64,000 nucleotides of DNA from Streptomyces tuirus (GCF_014701095.1 NZ_AP023439.1:5940001-6004000); one strand, 5' to 3'; shown: positions 53,444 through 62,290, counted from the first letter of the stretch. A program made the numbers and translations. The notes: generated from the sequence alone by a model not told the origin.

Positions 53444-54907
53444 TCAACGCCGTGACAGCACCCGGCGCGTGGCGCGGGCGAGCCGGTGAACGCGCCGCCC
53501 GGAACGCGGCGCCGGGCCCGACCGCTCCAGCCACCACTCCCGCAGCTCCCGCCGCGCCCGCGTGTCCCCGGGGCGCCCGGTGGACAGCAGGTGCTCGGCG
53601 AAGGTGAGGGCGTCGCGCCGGTAGCCGTCGGTCATCGGGTGGTTCTGGGCGTAGCCGAGGAACGCCGTGCGGTACTCGCCCCCGAGGATCACCGGCAGTT
53701 CGGGCGCGACCTTCGCCACGACGTCCGCCCGCTTGGCCGCGAGCGCCCGCGCCTGCACGCCGACCCGCGCCCCGTCGAACCCCTCGGGCACCGGCGTCCC
53801 CGCGACCAGCGCCGACAGCAGCGCGGCCTGCGCCAGTGCGAGCCGCTGCCGGGCCTCGTCGACGCCCTCGGGGCAGGGCCGGCCGAAGGCGCCCCGTGTC
53901 GCCCCGGCCGCCCCGGTCTCTTCATCCCGCCGTGCCGCTCCGGCCCCGGCCGGTGCCTCGCCGCGGGCACGCCGGGCCGCCTCGCGCCGCGCGAGGGCGG
54001 CAGCGCCGAGCAGTTCACCGTCGCCGCGGGTCCCCTCCCGCCGTCCGGCGGCCGAGCGGAGTTCCGTCTTCACGCGTTCGACGGCGCCGGCCTCCAGGGC
54101 CCGGCGGATCGCGGCCAGCTCGCTCTCCAGCTCCCCGGGCTCCGGGAAGTTCTCGTCCCGTTCCAGGAGGACACCCGGGGGCGTGACGCGGGAGGCGAGG
54201 TCCGTGAGGATGTCCAGGACCGGCCGGGGGACCGGGTGGGCGTGGCTGTCGTGCCAGACGCCGTCGCGTTCGACACCGCCCGCGACATGGACGTAGGCGA
54301 TGGCCTCCAGCGGGAGTTCCGCGAGGGCCTTGGCCGGGTCCTCGCCGCGGTTGACGTGGTTGGTGTGCAGGTTGGCGACGTCGATGAGGAGGCGGACGCC
54401 CGTGCGGTCGGCGAGGTCGTAGAGGAACTGGCCCTCCGTCATCTCCTCGCCGGGCCAGCAGACCAGAGCGGCGATGTTCTCGACGGCCAGCGGCACCGGC
54501 AGCGCCTCCTGCGCGATCCGTACGTTCTCGCACAGGACGTCCAGGGCGTCCCGGGTCCGCGGGACGGGCAGCAGATGGCCCGCCTCCAGGTGCGGGGACG
54601 CCGTCAGCGGCCCACCCGCCCGTACGAACGCGATGTGCTCGGTGACCAGCGGGGAGCCCAGCGCCTCGGCGCGCTCGGCCAGCGCGGTCAGCCGTCCCGC
54701 GTCGGGCCGGTCCGCGCCCCCGAGGCCGAGCGAGACGCCGTGCGGCACCACGGTGACGCCGCGCTCGCGCAGCCGCCGCAGCGAGTCGGGCAGGTGCCCG
54801 GGGCAGACGTTCTCGGCCACCGCCTCGACCCAGTCGATCCCCGGCATCCGCTCCACGGCGTCCGCGATCTCCGGCCGCCACCCGATGCCCGTCCCCAGTC
54901 GCTCCAT
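53444..54907 (-). CDS. DUF692 (MNIO) enzyme fused to a SCO6045-type C-terminal domain
   Basis: 487 aa from ATG 54907 with GGAGGAGGGG upstream. Residues 1-280 are a TIM-barrel DUF692 protein with all expected iron-ligand positions: His57 (VPHGVSLGLGG), His91 (TEHIAFV), Glu143 (VENIAA), Asp176, His181 and His184 (DVANLHTNHV), His207, Asp220, His222, His224 and Glu249 (LLERDENFP). An Ala/Arg-rich linker follows, and residues about 360-487 form a second helical domain (RQRLALAQAALLSALV; EYRTAFLGYAQNHPMTDGYRRD). Characterised MNIO enzymes modify Cys, Asp or Asn of ribosomal peptides with a partner protein; here the partner-like part seems built in. No precursor peptide is adjacent. Confidence 0.85.
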   Translation of the reverse strand: MERLGTGIGWRPEIADAVERMPGIDWVEAVAENVCPGHLPDSLRRLRERGVTVVPHGVSLGLGGADRPDAGRLTALAERAEALGSPLVTEHIAFVRAGGPLTASPHLEAGHLLPVPRTRDALDVLCENVRIAQEALPVPLAVENIAALVCWPGEEMTEGQFLYDLADRTGVRLLIDVANLHTNHVNRGEDPAKALAELPLEAIAYVHVAGGVERDGVWHDSHAHPVPRPVLDILTDLASRVTPPGVLLERDENFPEPGELESELAAIRRALEAGAVERVKTELRSAAGRREGTRGDGELLGAAALARREAARRARGEAPAGAGAARRDEETGAAGATRGAFGRPCPEGVDEARQRLALAQAALLSALVAGTPVPEGFDGARVGVQARALAAKRADVVAKVAPELPVILGGEYRTAFLGYAQNHPMTDGYRRDALTFAEHLLSTGRPGDTRARRELREWWLERSGPAPRSGRRVHRLARATRRVLSRR

Positions 54908-55089
54908 CGTCCCCTCCTCCACCCGGCCCGCTCCTCGAACGTGACGGGGGTATGGCCCAGCCGCCGGCCCCCGAACCGCGCCCCGCCCTCCTTCAGAGCA
55001 ACATTTGAGGTTCGCCTGTCCCGCTCCCCGCCCCCACCGACGGACGCACAACGGTCGCGTCCCGCCCCGGTACGACGTAGACCGGACCC

Positions 55090-55662
55090 ATGCCCGAAGG
55101 CAGCGAGCAGCCCCGCCACCCCGCGCGGACGCGGGAACCGGAATCGGGGCCGGCCGGTGTGCGCCGGCTGCGGATCGGGGCCGGAACCCTGCTCGTGGCG
55201 GCCGGCACCGCCTACTTCCTGCTGCCGCTGGAAGGGCTCGGCGCCGACCGGCCGTGGCTCGGCTGGCCGCTGTTCGTGATCTGCCTGGCGCTCGTCGCCG
55301 CGCTGCTGCTGCGCCAGGTGCGCGACGTCGTGCTGGAGAGGCCGCAGGCCCGCTCGGGCATCATGATCTCGCTGCTGATGTGCCTGGCCGTGCTGGTGTT
55401 CTCGTCCGGCTACTACGCACTCTCCCGGCAGCCGGGCCAGTTCACCGGCCTGCACACCCGGGTCGACGCCCTGTACTTCACCGTGGTCACACTCGCGACC
55501 GTCGGCTACGGCGACATCACCCCGCGCGGGCAGGAGGCCCGGCTGGTGACCGTCACTCAGGTCGTGTACACGTTCGTCTTCCTCACCGCGGCGGCCACCG
55601 CGCTGACCCGCCGTCTGCACAGCGTGGTCGCCCAGCGCGACCGGCGCCCGCCACCGTCCTGA
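55090..55662 (+). CDS. Potassium channel family protein
   Basis: 190 aa. Two hydrophobic helices near 30-75, then the pore module of a two-helix ion channel: outer helix about 90-112, selectivity filter TLATVGYGD near 138, inner helix about 152-172. The Val-Gly-Tyr-Gly-Asp filter is K+-selective. No cytoplasmic RCK domain. Divergent from the DUF692 gene; 54908-55089 shows no other gene. Confidence 0.92.
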   Translation: MPEGSEQPRHPARTREPESGPAGVRRLRIGAGTLLVAAGTAYFLLPLEGLGADRPWLGWPLFVICLALVAALLLRQVRDVVLERPQARSGIMISLLMCLAVLVFSSGYYALSRQPGQFTGLHTRVDALYFTVVTLATVGYGDITPRGQEARLVTVTQVVYTFVFLTAAATALTRRLHSVVAQRDRRPPPS

Positions 55663-55677
55663 CTGGCCGGGGCGGTT

Positions 55678-56136
55678 CTACACCGGGCGGGAGGAGCGGT
55701 AGTTGAACACCGACCACAGGACGAACAGGCCGGTCACGATCATGATGATCGACCAGAACGGCTGGTACGGCAGCCAGAGGAAGTTCGCGATCAGCGCCAG
55801 GCCGACCACGACCGCGCTCACGGCCCGGGCCCAGTCGGCTCCGGTGAACAGGCCGAGCCCGGCCACCACCACGAGCACGCCGACGATCACATGGATCCAG
55901 CCCCACGCGGTCAGGTCGAACTCGAAGGAGTACTGGCCGAAGCTCGTGTACACCTCGTCGCCCGCGATCGCCGCGATGCCCTGGAGCACCGCGAAGAGGC
56001 CGTAGACGACCATGAGGACGCCCCCGAGGACGAGACCCCCGGCCGCCCAGTCGCCGGAATCGCCCGCGCCGGAGCCGTCGGGCGTCCGGTCACCGGGGGC
56101 GGGCGGGGCTGGGGGAGGGGGCGCGGCGCTGGTCAT
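55678..56136 (-). CDS. Small four-helix membrane protein (DUF7144-like)
   Basis: 152 aa from ATG 56136 with GGAGG 5 nt upstream. A Pro/Ala-rich head, then four membrane segments: GGLVLGGVLMVVYGLFAVLQGI, AWGWIHVIVGVLVVVAGLGLF, ARAVSAVVVGLALIANFLWLP, FWSIIMIVTGLFVLWSVF. The pattern matches a common actinomycete family; function unknown. Confidence 0.8.
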   Translation of the reverse strand: MTSAAPPPPAPPAPGDRTPDGSGAGDSGDWAAGGLVLGGVLMVVYGLFAVLQGIAAIAGDEVYTSFGQYSFEFDLTAWGWIHVIVGVLVVVAGLGLFTGADWARAVSAVVVGLALIANFLWLPYQPFWSIIMIVTGLFVLWSVFNYRSSRPV

Positions 56137-56205
56137 GGCTGCCTCCGGGGTCGGGTCGGCTGGTAACCCCACTGGAGCACTCGTCCGCGACCGGCGCGCC
56201 TGTGG

Positions 56206-56967
56206 CTACTCCGGACGGGTGGACGCCGCGCGACCGGACCCGTGCGGTTCCCGGCGCAGCGCCGGGTGGTCCGCGACGACCGTGCACGAGCCGGGCGCGA
56301 TCTCCGTGAACCCCGCGTCGCGGACCAACGGAAGCCCCATGCCGGTCAGTTCGGACCAGCGGGCGGGGTCGGCCGGCCGGACGGCGAGCGGGAACCCCGC
56401 GTCGCGCCAGGCGGTCCGCTCCTCGTCGGACAGCTCCCACCAGGCCAGTTGTGCGGCATGCCCGGCCTGGGCCATGGCCTTGCCGGCCGACATGCCGAGG
56501 TCGGGGTTCAGCCACAGCACGGGGGCCGCCGGGTCCGCGTCCACGGGCGGCTCCGGGTCGTCGAGGTCGGTGCCGGACACCTGGAGCCTGGCCAGGTCCT
56601 TGGGCCAGGCGTCCAGGGGGACGGGCGGGTAGACCCGCACCTCGGCCGACTTGCCGGTGACCGTGATGCCGGGCAGCGCCTGGGCACGCCGCCACTCCGC
56701 GCCGCGTGCCCGCCGCACCACCTTGCGGATCCTGGCGTCCTGCCAGTCCCGCATCGCCCCGGCCCACTCGCCCTCGCCGGCCGACCGCTTGTCGGCCAGG
56801 ATCGTCAGCACGGCCCGGGCGGCCGTCTCCAGCGCGTCCGTGCGCGCCGGCGGTTCCGCCTTCTCGATCCGCACGACCAGCGGCAGCACGAACTGCGGTG
56901 CCTCGTCGCGCGCCGAGGGTTCGGACCGGAAGGGACTGTCGCCCACGGGCGTCGGGTCTTCGCTCAC
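56206..56967 (-). CDS. Pth2-type peptidyl-tRNA hydrolase-like protein
   Basis: 253 aa from GTG 56967. The second half carries the Pth2 pattern NPDLGMSAGKAMAQAGHAAQLAWW, in which the Lys, Gln and His of the active region are present, and a closing CTVVADHP. Pth2 hydrolases recycle peptidyl-tRNA; the N-terminal half (EAPQFVLPLVVRIEK; ARAVLTILAD) is an extension seen in actinobacterial members. No ribosome site before the GTG. Confidence 0.8.
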   Translation of the reverse strand: MSEDPTPVGDSPFRSEPSARDEAPQFVLPLVVRIEKAEPPARTDALETAARAVLTILADKRSAGEGEWAGAMRDWQDARIRKVVRRARGAEWRRAQALPGITVTGKSAEVRVYPPVPLDAWPKDLARLQVSGTDLDDPEPPVDADPAAPVLWLNPDLGMSAGKAMAQAGHAAQLAWWELSDEERTAWRDAGFPLAVRPADPARWSELTGMGLPLVRDAGFTEIAPGSCTVVADHPALRREPHGSGRAASTRPE

Positions 56968-57038
56968 GAAACCCAGTGTGCCAGCCGGGAGATCGTGCGG
57001 GAGAGCCGCAGGTGACCCCGTGGGCGGCCTCCCGCGGA

Positions 57039-57218
57039 TCACCCCGAACAGGCGGTGCGCTGCGCCTCCTGCCACTCGCAGACGGGGCAGAGCGTGATGC
57101 CCTTGTACGACTCGGGGTGCTCCGTCGGCTCCCGGCACAGCACGCAGTCCGCGTACGGCGGCCCGTCCGCCACGGGTGGCCTGGTCGCGTCGATCAGGCA
57201 GTAGTCGTCGTCGCTCAT
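57039..57218 (-). CDS. 59-aa zinc-ribbon-like protein
   Basis: MSDDDYCLIDATRPPVADG, then YADCVLCREPTEHPESYKG and ITLCPVCEWQEAQ. Two CxxC pairs (Cys25/Cys28 and Cys44/Cys47) spaced by 15 residues make a compact zinc ribbon; two more Cys lie at 7 and 57. ATG 57218 follows TAGGCT by 6 nt, without a ribosome site (leaderless). It lies between the Pth2-like and FAD-Rieske genes. Function unknown. Confidence 0.75.
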   Translation of the reverse strand: MSDDDYCLIDATRPPVADGPPYADCVLCREPTEHPESYKGITLCPVCEWQEAQRTACSG

Positions 57219-57246
57219 ATGTCCAGCCTAGGTCCGGGGCGAGCCG

Positions 57247-58764
57247 TCAGAGGTCCCGCTGTTCCAGGGGTTTGGTCGCCGGGCCCTGGATCACCTTGCC
57301 GTCCGTGTCGAAACGGGAGCCGTGGCAGGGGCACTCCCAGGCGCGTTCGGCGGCGTTGAAGTCGACTAGGCAGCCCAGGTGGGTGCAGCGGGCGGAGACG
57401 GCGTGCAGGCCACCGTCCTCGTCCCGGTACACCGCGACCCGGTGGCCGTCGGCCCGGACCACGGCGCCCTCGCCGGGCGGCAGGGACTCCACCGGCGGGG
57501 CGGGCCGCAGCCGGTCGCCCACGAAGTGCCCGGCGACCTTGGCCTGCGTCTTGAGGAACGTCGGCGCCTCACGCAGCTGGGGCTTGACCCGGCGCGGGTC
57601 GTACAGCCCGCTCCACTCGCACTCCTCGCCCGTGATCTGCGCCGTCAGCAGCCGGCCGGCCATGATGCCGCCGGTCATGCCCCAGCCGCCGAAGCCGGTG
57701 GCCACGTACGCGTGCCGGGCGCCGTGGTGCAGCGGGCCGACCATCGGCACGGTGTCCGTGGGCTCGGTGTCCTGGGTGGCCCACCGGTGGGTGACCTCCA
57801 GGTCCGGGAAGTGGCCGGTGGCCCAGGCGGTGAGGCGTTCGAGACGGGCCCGCGGGTCGGAGGTGCCCGGCGTGAAGTGCTCACCGGTGACGATGAGCAG
57901 CCGCCGGTCGCCCTGGTGGGGCGCGGTGCGCACCGAGCGGGTGTCCTCGTCGGGCGTGATGAACATGCCGTCCGGGTCCTGGTCGGCGGGGATCGTCCCG
58001 GCGACGACCAGTTCGCGGCGCGTGGACAGGCGGGCGAACAGCAGGGCCCGGTCGAAGATCGGGTAGTGCGTCGCGACGACGACGTCCCGGGCCCGGACGG
58101 TCGCCCCGGTCGCGGTCGACAGCCTGCACGGCTCGCCCTCGTCCAAGCCGAGGACGGTCGTGTCCTCGAAGATCCGCCCGCCGCGTTCCACCAGGTCGGC
58201 GGCGAGGGCCAGCAGGTACTTGCGCGGATGGAACTGGGCCTGCCCGGTGACCTGGACCGCGCCCGCCACCGGGAAGGGCAGCCCGGTCTCCGTCACGAAC
58301 GAGGCGGGCAGTCCGGCCTCGGCCGCGGCCTCCGCCTCGGCGCGCAGGTGCGCCACCCGGCCCGGGTCGCGCGCGTAGGTGTAGGCGCTCCTCGTCTCCC
58401 ACTCGCAGTCGACGCCCAGTTCCTCGGCGATCCTCGCCGCGTGCCCGATCGCCTCGGACTGGGAACGGGCGTAGAGCCGGGCGCCCTCGGGGCCGCGGGT
58501 GCGCCGCAGCTTGTCGTAGACGAGCGTGTGCAGCGCGGTGACCTTGGCGGTGGTGTGCCCGGTGACGCCGGCCGCGACTCGCCCGGCCTCCAGCACGGCC
58601 ACGCTCCGCCCCGCCCGCGTCAGCTCCCACGCCGTGCTCAGGCCGGCGATCCCGGCGCCGATCACGGCGACGTCGACGTCCAGGTCCGTGTCCAGCGCCG
58701 GGTGGTGGCCGTCCGGTGCGGTCTCGAGCCAGTACGAGCTGCTGACCTGCTGTTCTTCGCCCAT
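57247..58764 (-). CDS. FAD-dependent oxidoreductase with C-terminal Rieske domain
   Basis: 505 aa. DAO-type flavoprotein: VAVIGAGIAGLSTAWEL, EAGRVAAGVTGHTTAKVTALH, YVATGFGGWGMTGGIMAG; then a Rieske 2Fe-2S domain at about 420-500 with CTHLGCLVDFN and CPCHGSRFD (two Cys-x-His pairs) . The fusion probably passes electrons from substrate through FAD to the cluster. Substrate unknown. ATG 58764. Confidence 0.9.
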   Translation of the reverse strand: MGEEQQVSSSYWLETAPDGHHPALDTDLDVDVAVIGAGIAGLSTAWELTRAGRSVAVLEAGRVAAGVTGHTTAKVTALHTLVYDKLRRTRGPEGARLYARSQSEAIGHAARIAEELGVDCEWETRSAYTYARDPGRVAHLRAEAEAAAEAGLPASFVTETGLPFPVAGAVQVTGQAQFHPRKYLLALAADLVERGGRIFEDTTVLGLDEGEPCRLSTATGATVRARDVVVATHYPIFDRALLFARLSTRRELVVAGTIPADQDPDGMFITPDEDTRSVRTAPHQGDRRLLIVTGEHFTPGTSDPRARLERLTAWATGHFPDLEVTHRWATQDTEPTDTVPMVGPLHHGARHAYVATGFGGWGMTGGIMAGRLLTAQITGEECEWSGLYDPRRVKPQLREAPTFLKTQAKVAGHFVGDRLRPAPPVESLPPGEGAVVRADGHRVAVYRDEDGGLHAVSARCTHLGCLVDFNAAERAWECPCHGSRFDTDGKVIQGPATKPLEQRDL

Positions 58765-58840
58765 GGCCGGCGAGTACCCCCGTGCGTCCGCTTCAGTGTC
58801 GGGCGGGTCGCATTGCAGCGGGGGCGGAACAGGACTAACG

Positions 58841-58858
58841 TACAACCAAATGGTTGTA
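58841..58858. promoter_or_regulatory. Palindromic operator over the ArsR start codon
   Basis: TACAACCA-AA-TGGTTGTA is a perfect 8+2+8 inverted repeat. The ATG of the ArsR gene (58850) is inside it, and the -10-like TAACGT (58836-58841) touches its left arm. ArsR proteins bind such palindromes, so autorepression is very likely. Confidence 0.75.
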
Positions 58859-59224
58859 GATGAGTGGAGTGACGAGACGGTGGACCGGCTGTTCCACGCC
58901 CTGGCCGACACCACGCGCCGGGACATACTGCGCCGCTGCGTGCGCGGGGAGCTGTCCGTGTCCCGGCTGGCCGAGGCCTACCCGATGAGCTTCGCCGCGG
59001 TGCAGAAGCACGTGGCGGTGCTGGAGCGGGCGGGTCTGGTCACCAAGCAGCGCAGCGGACGGGAGCAGCTCGTGCGCACCGACCCCGACGCGGTGGGCCG
59101 CGCGCGCCAGGCCCTGGACGAACTCGAGGCGGCGTGGCGCGGGCGGGTGGACCGGATGGCCCGGCTCCTCGCCGAGGACCCCGGAACCGAAGAGAACGAC
59201 ACGACGGAAGGACCCGAGCGATGA
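58850..59224 (+). CDS. ArsR-family transcriptional regulator
   Basis: 124 aa. Winged HTH of the ArsR type: LFHALADTTRRDILRRCVRGELSVSRLAEAYPMSFAAVQKHVAVLERAGLV, then a short C-terminal helix. No metal-binding Cys; this belongs to the ArsR/SRPBCC pair group. No ribosome site; TAACGT 8 nt upstream suggests leaderless start. The stop overlaps the SRPBCC start (ATGA). Confidence 0.93.
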   Translation: MVVDEWSDETVDRLFHALADTTRRDILRRCVRGELSVSRLAEAYPMSFAAVQKHVAVLERAGLVTKQRSGREQLVRTDPDAVGRARQALDELEAAWRGRVDRMARLLAEDPGTEENDTTEGPER

Positions 59225-59706
59225 GTGTCACCAGTGTCGACAAGGACCTCGACACCCTCACCCTCACCCTGGTCGCCGACTTCGCCGCCCCGGTCGAGCG
59301 GGTGTGGCGGCTGTGGGCCGACCCGCGGCAGCTGGAGCGCTGGTGGGGCCCGCCGACCTACCCGGCGACCGTGGAGGAGCACGACCTCACCCCCGGTGGA
59401 GAGGTCACCTACTTCATGACCGGCCCGGAGGGCGACCGGCACCGCGGCTGGTGGCGGATCACCTCGGTCAGCGAGCCGACGGCCCTGGAGTTCACCGACG
59501 GCTTCGCCGACGACGACGGCAAGCCCAAGGACGACATGCCGACCATGACCGTGACCGTGCGGCTCAGCGCCCGCGACGGCGGCACCCGCATGGAGATGCG
59601 CTCCCTGTTCGACTCCCGCGAGCAGATGGAGCAGATGGTCTCCATGGGCATGGAGGAGGGCCTGAAGCAGGCCGTCGGCCAGATCGACGCCCTGCTCGCC
59701 GCCTGA
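59221..59706 (+). CDS. SRPBCC (AHSA1-type) ligand-binding protein
   Basis: 161 aa. START/Bet v1-like fold: FAAPVERVWRLWADPRQLERWWGPP, HDLTPGGEVTYFMTGPEG, RMEMRSLFDSREQMEQMVSMGMEEG. In ArsR-SRPBCC pairs this protein is thought to bind a hydrophobic ligand and the ArsR to control both genes; ligand unknown. Confidence 0.92.
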   Translation: MSVTSVDKDLDTLTLTLVADFAAPVERVWRLWADPRQLERWWGPPTYPATVEEHDLTPGGEVTYFMTGPEGDRHRGWWRITSVSEPTALEFTDGFADDDGKPKDDMPTMTVTVRLSARDGGTRMEMRSLFDSREQMEQMVSMGMEEGLKQAVGQIDALLAA

Positions 59707-59737
59707 GGGAGTGCGGCCCCGTGCCTCGGTGGTCCGG

Positions 59738-59768
59738 CGGGGCACCGGGTGTCGCACCCGGTGCCCCG
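59738..59768. terminator. Bidirectional terminator
   Basis: CGGGGCACCGGGTG and CACCCGGTGCCCCG form a perfect 14-bp stem with a 3-nt loop between the SRPBCC gene and the convergent phoX gene. Confidence 0.88.
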
Positions 59769-59786
59769 GTCGGAGCGGAGCGCCGG

Positions 59787-61169
59787 CTACCGGCGCCAGG
59801 GGCCCGTCACCGCGAACGTGGTGCCGGGCGTGTAGCAGTTGACGTACATCGTGTCGCCGTCCGGGGAGAAGGTCACCCCGGCGAACTCACCCCACTCGGG
59901 CTCCTCGGGGGTGCCGATGTTCTGCCGGTTGCGGGCCATCGCGTAGACCTGGCCGCGCCTGGTGACGCCGAAGACGTGCTGGGCGCCGTTGCCGTCCTCG
60001 CAGACCATCAGGCCGCCGCTGGGCGCCAGACAGATGTTGTCCGGCGACTCGCCCGGCAGCTGCACATCGGTGTCCGGGCCGAAGACGATCACCAGGGTGA
60101 GCCGGCGGCGCTCCGGGTCGTAGCGCCAGACCTGCCCGAAGTGGTCGGCGGCCGAACCGTCCGACCGGCGCGCGAAGGACGACACGAAGTACACCGAACG
60201 GCCGCCCCAGTAGCAGCCCTCCAGCTTCTGCGCGTGGGTGATGCCCTTGCGGCCGAAGTCCTGGAACCGGATCGGCGTCTGCGCGGCCTGCGGGTCCGGG
60301 ACGTCGACCCACTCGATGTGGTCGAACTCGGCGCCGACGTCCTGGATGGACGACAGGTCCGGCACCCCGGGCACGCGCATGGCCTGGAGCCGCCCGCCCG
60401 CGCGCAGCGAACCCCTGCCGCCCAGCGGCCGGTCCGGCAGGAAGCGGAAGAAGAGACCGAAGGGCTTCTCGAAGGCGTCCTCGGTCTCGTACACCACACC
60501 GCGCCGGGGGTCGACGGCGATCGCCTCGTGAGCGAAGCGGCCCATCGCGGTCAGCGGCACGGCCCCGGTGCGGTGCGGGTCGGCCGGGTCGACCTCGAAG
60601 ATGAAGCCGTGGTCCTTGGTGTAGCCGTTGGTACCGGCCTTGTCCTCGGTCTCCTCGCAGGTCAGCCAGGTGTGCCAAGGGGTGGGCCCGCCCGCGCAGT
60701 TCACGGCCGTGCCGGCGATCGCGACGCGCTCCGACTGCACCCTGTTGCGGGAGTCCAGCGTCAGCGCCGTACAGCCGCCCTTGCCGGCCGGGTCGTAGGT
60801 GAGGCCCTCGACGGTGGGGACCGGGGCCCTGCCGTCGGCGCGGTTCTCGTGGTTGCGGACCAGGTGGACCCGGCCGCCTCTGCCCGGGAAGGCCGACATG
60901 CCGTCGTGGTTGGAGGGCACCTTGCCCTCGCCGGAACGGAGTTGGTCCCCTTCGCGGGAGAGGATCCGGTAGCCGAACCCCTCCGGCAGGTCGAGGATGC
61001 CCTTGGGGTCGGGGACGAGCGGGCCGTAGCCGGTGCGGCCCATGCCCTGTGCGGCGGCGGTACCGGCGAAGAGTTCGGACAGGGCGCCGGAGAACGCGAT
61101 CCCGACGCCCAGGGCGCCCGTTCCGGCGAGCATCTGACGTCGTGTGGCGGAGCGACCGGATTCGGTCAT
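59787..61169 (-). CDS. PhoX-family (DUF839) secreted phosphatase
   Basis: 460 aa. Twin-arginine signal ATRRQMLAG then AAAQG cleavage. DUF839/PhoX propeller: VRNHENRADG, TWLTCEETEDKAGTNGY, RFAHEAIAVDP, SPDNICLAPSGGLMVCEDGNG, FSPDGDTMYVNCYTPG. PhoX enzymes are Ca/Fe-dependent alkaline phosphatases that work outside the cell. No Pho box was seen near the start. Confidence 0.88.
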   Translation of the reverse strand: MTESGRSATRRQMLAGTGALGVGIAFSGALSELFAGTAAAQGMGRTGYGPLVPDPKGILDLPEGFGYRILSREGDQLRSGEGKVPSNHDGMSAFPGRGGRVHLVRNHENRADGRAPVPTVEGLTYDPAGKGGCTALTLDSRNRVQSERVAIAGTAVNCAGGPTPWHTWLTCEETEDKAGTNGYTKDHGFIFEVDPADPHRTGAVPLTAMGRFAHEAIAVDPRRGVVYETEDAFEKPFGLFFRFLPDRPLGGRGSLRAGGRLQAMRVPGVPDLSSIQDVGAEFDHIEWVDVPDPQAAQTPIRFQDFGRKGITHAQKLEGCYWGGRSVYFVSSFARRSDGSAADHFGQVWRYDPERRRLTLVIVFGPDTDVQLPGESPDNICLAPSGGLMVCEDGNGAQHVFGVTRRGQVYAMARNRQNIGTPEEPEWGEFAGVTFSPDGDTMYVNCYTPGTTFAVTGPWRR

Positions 61170-61259
61170 GGGGAAACCTTCCTGCTGGCGGACAGGAACT
61201 GTGATCCCGCTGTGTCTATCACCTGGTGCGGGCAGCGGGAACCACGCGCGTAGCGCGGG

Positions 61260-62180
61260 TCACTGCTCCACCGCGCGCCGCAACTGCTCCATGGCGGCTC
61301 CGGCCTGCTCAGTGAGGTCGGCGGCGCGCTCCCCGATCTCCGCGCGCTCCGTGCTCCCCGCGTGTCCCGACGCCTCCACCCGGCCCGGGCTCTCCGCCTG
61401 TCCCGAGCCCTCCGCGGGAGGCTGCCCGCCCCGCTCCAGGAACCGCAGAAGCTCCACCGGAATGGGCAGGACGAGGGTCGAGTTCTTCTCCGCCGCCACC
61501 GCCATCACGGTCTGCAGCAGCCGGAGCTGGAGCGCCGAGGGCGTGTCGGCCATCTGCCGGGCGGCCTGGGCCAGCTTCTTGGAGGCCTGGTACTCGGCGT
61601 CGGCGTTGATGAGCCGGGCCCGCCGCTCCCGGTCGGCCTCGGCCTGGCGGGCCATGGAGCGCTTCATGGTGTCCGGCAGGGAGACGTCCTTGATCTCCAC
61701 GCGGTCGATGGTCACTCCCCACTCCACGGCGGGGCTGTCGATCATGAGCTCCAGGCCCTGGTTCAGCTTCTCGCGGTTGGACAGCAGATCGTCCAGCTCG
61801 CTCTTGCCGATGATGGAACGCAGCGAGGTCTGGGCCATCTGCGAGACGGCGAACCGGTAGTCCTCGACGTTGACGATCGCGGCCGCCGGGTCCACGACCT
61901 TGAAGTACACCACCGCGTCGACCCGCACGGTGACGTTGTCGCGGGTGATGCCCTCCTGGGCCGGCACGGGCATGGTCACGATCTGCATGTTGACCTTCCG
62001 GAGCCGTTCCACCCCCGGAACGATCAGATTGAAGCCGGGCAGCCGCACGTCCCCGTGCAGACGCCCGAGCCGGAAGACGAGCCCCCGCTCGTACTGCTTG
62101 ACCACCCGCGCCGCGGAGGCCAGATACACCAGCGCGCCGGCCCCGACCGCGGCCACCACGCCGACCACCTCTTCGACCAT
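61260..62180 (-). CDS. Slipin (SPFH/stomatin family) membrane protein
   Basis: 306 aa from ATG 62180 with GGGGAGG 5 nt upstream. One N-terminal membrane helix (VVGVVAAVGAGALVYLASA), then an SPFH domain (KQYERGLVFRLGRL, PGFNLIVPGVERL, QTSLRSIIGKSELDDLLSNRE, EWGVTIDRVEIKDVSLP), a helical region and a Glu/Ala-rich C-terminus. These scaffold proteins form membrane rafts or protect membranes; usual NfeD partner not seen here. Confidence 0.92.
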   Translation of the reverse strand: MVEEVVGVVAAVGAGALVYLASAARVVKQYERGLVFRLGRLHGDVRLPGFNLIVPGVERLRKVNMQIVTMPVPAQEGITRDNVTVRVDAVVYFKVVDPAAAIVNVEDYRFAVSQMAQTSLRSIIGKSELDDLLSNREKLNQGLELMIDSPAVEWGVTIDRVEIKDVSLPDTMKRSMARQAEADRERRARLINADAEYQASKKLAQAARQMADTPSALQLRLLQTVMAVAAEKNSTLVLPIPVELLRFLERGGQPPAEGSGQAESPGRVEASGHAGSTERAEIGERAADLTEQAGAAMEQLRRAVEQ

Positions 62181-62290
62181 GCCGACCTCCCCGTTCAGAG
62201 GTCCGAATCCGTCTGCTTCTGTAACGATATGCCTCAACCGAGACATGGGGCCATGCCCGGTGACCGGGCCGAACGGGGGCGGACGCGCGT

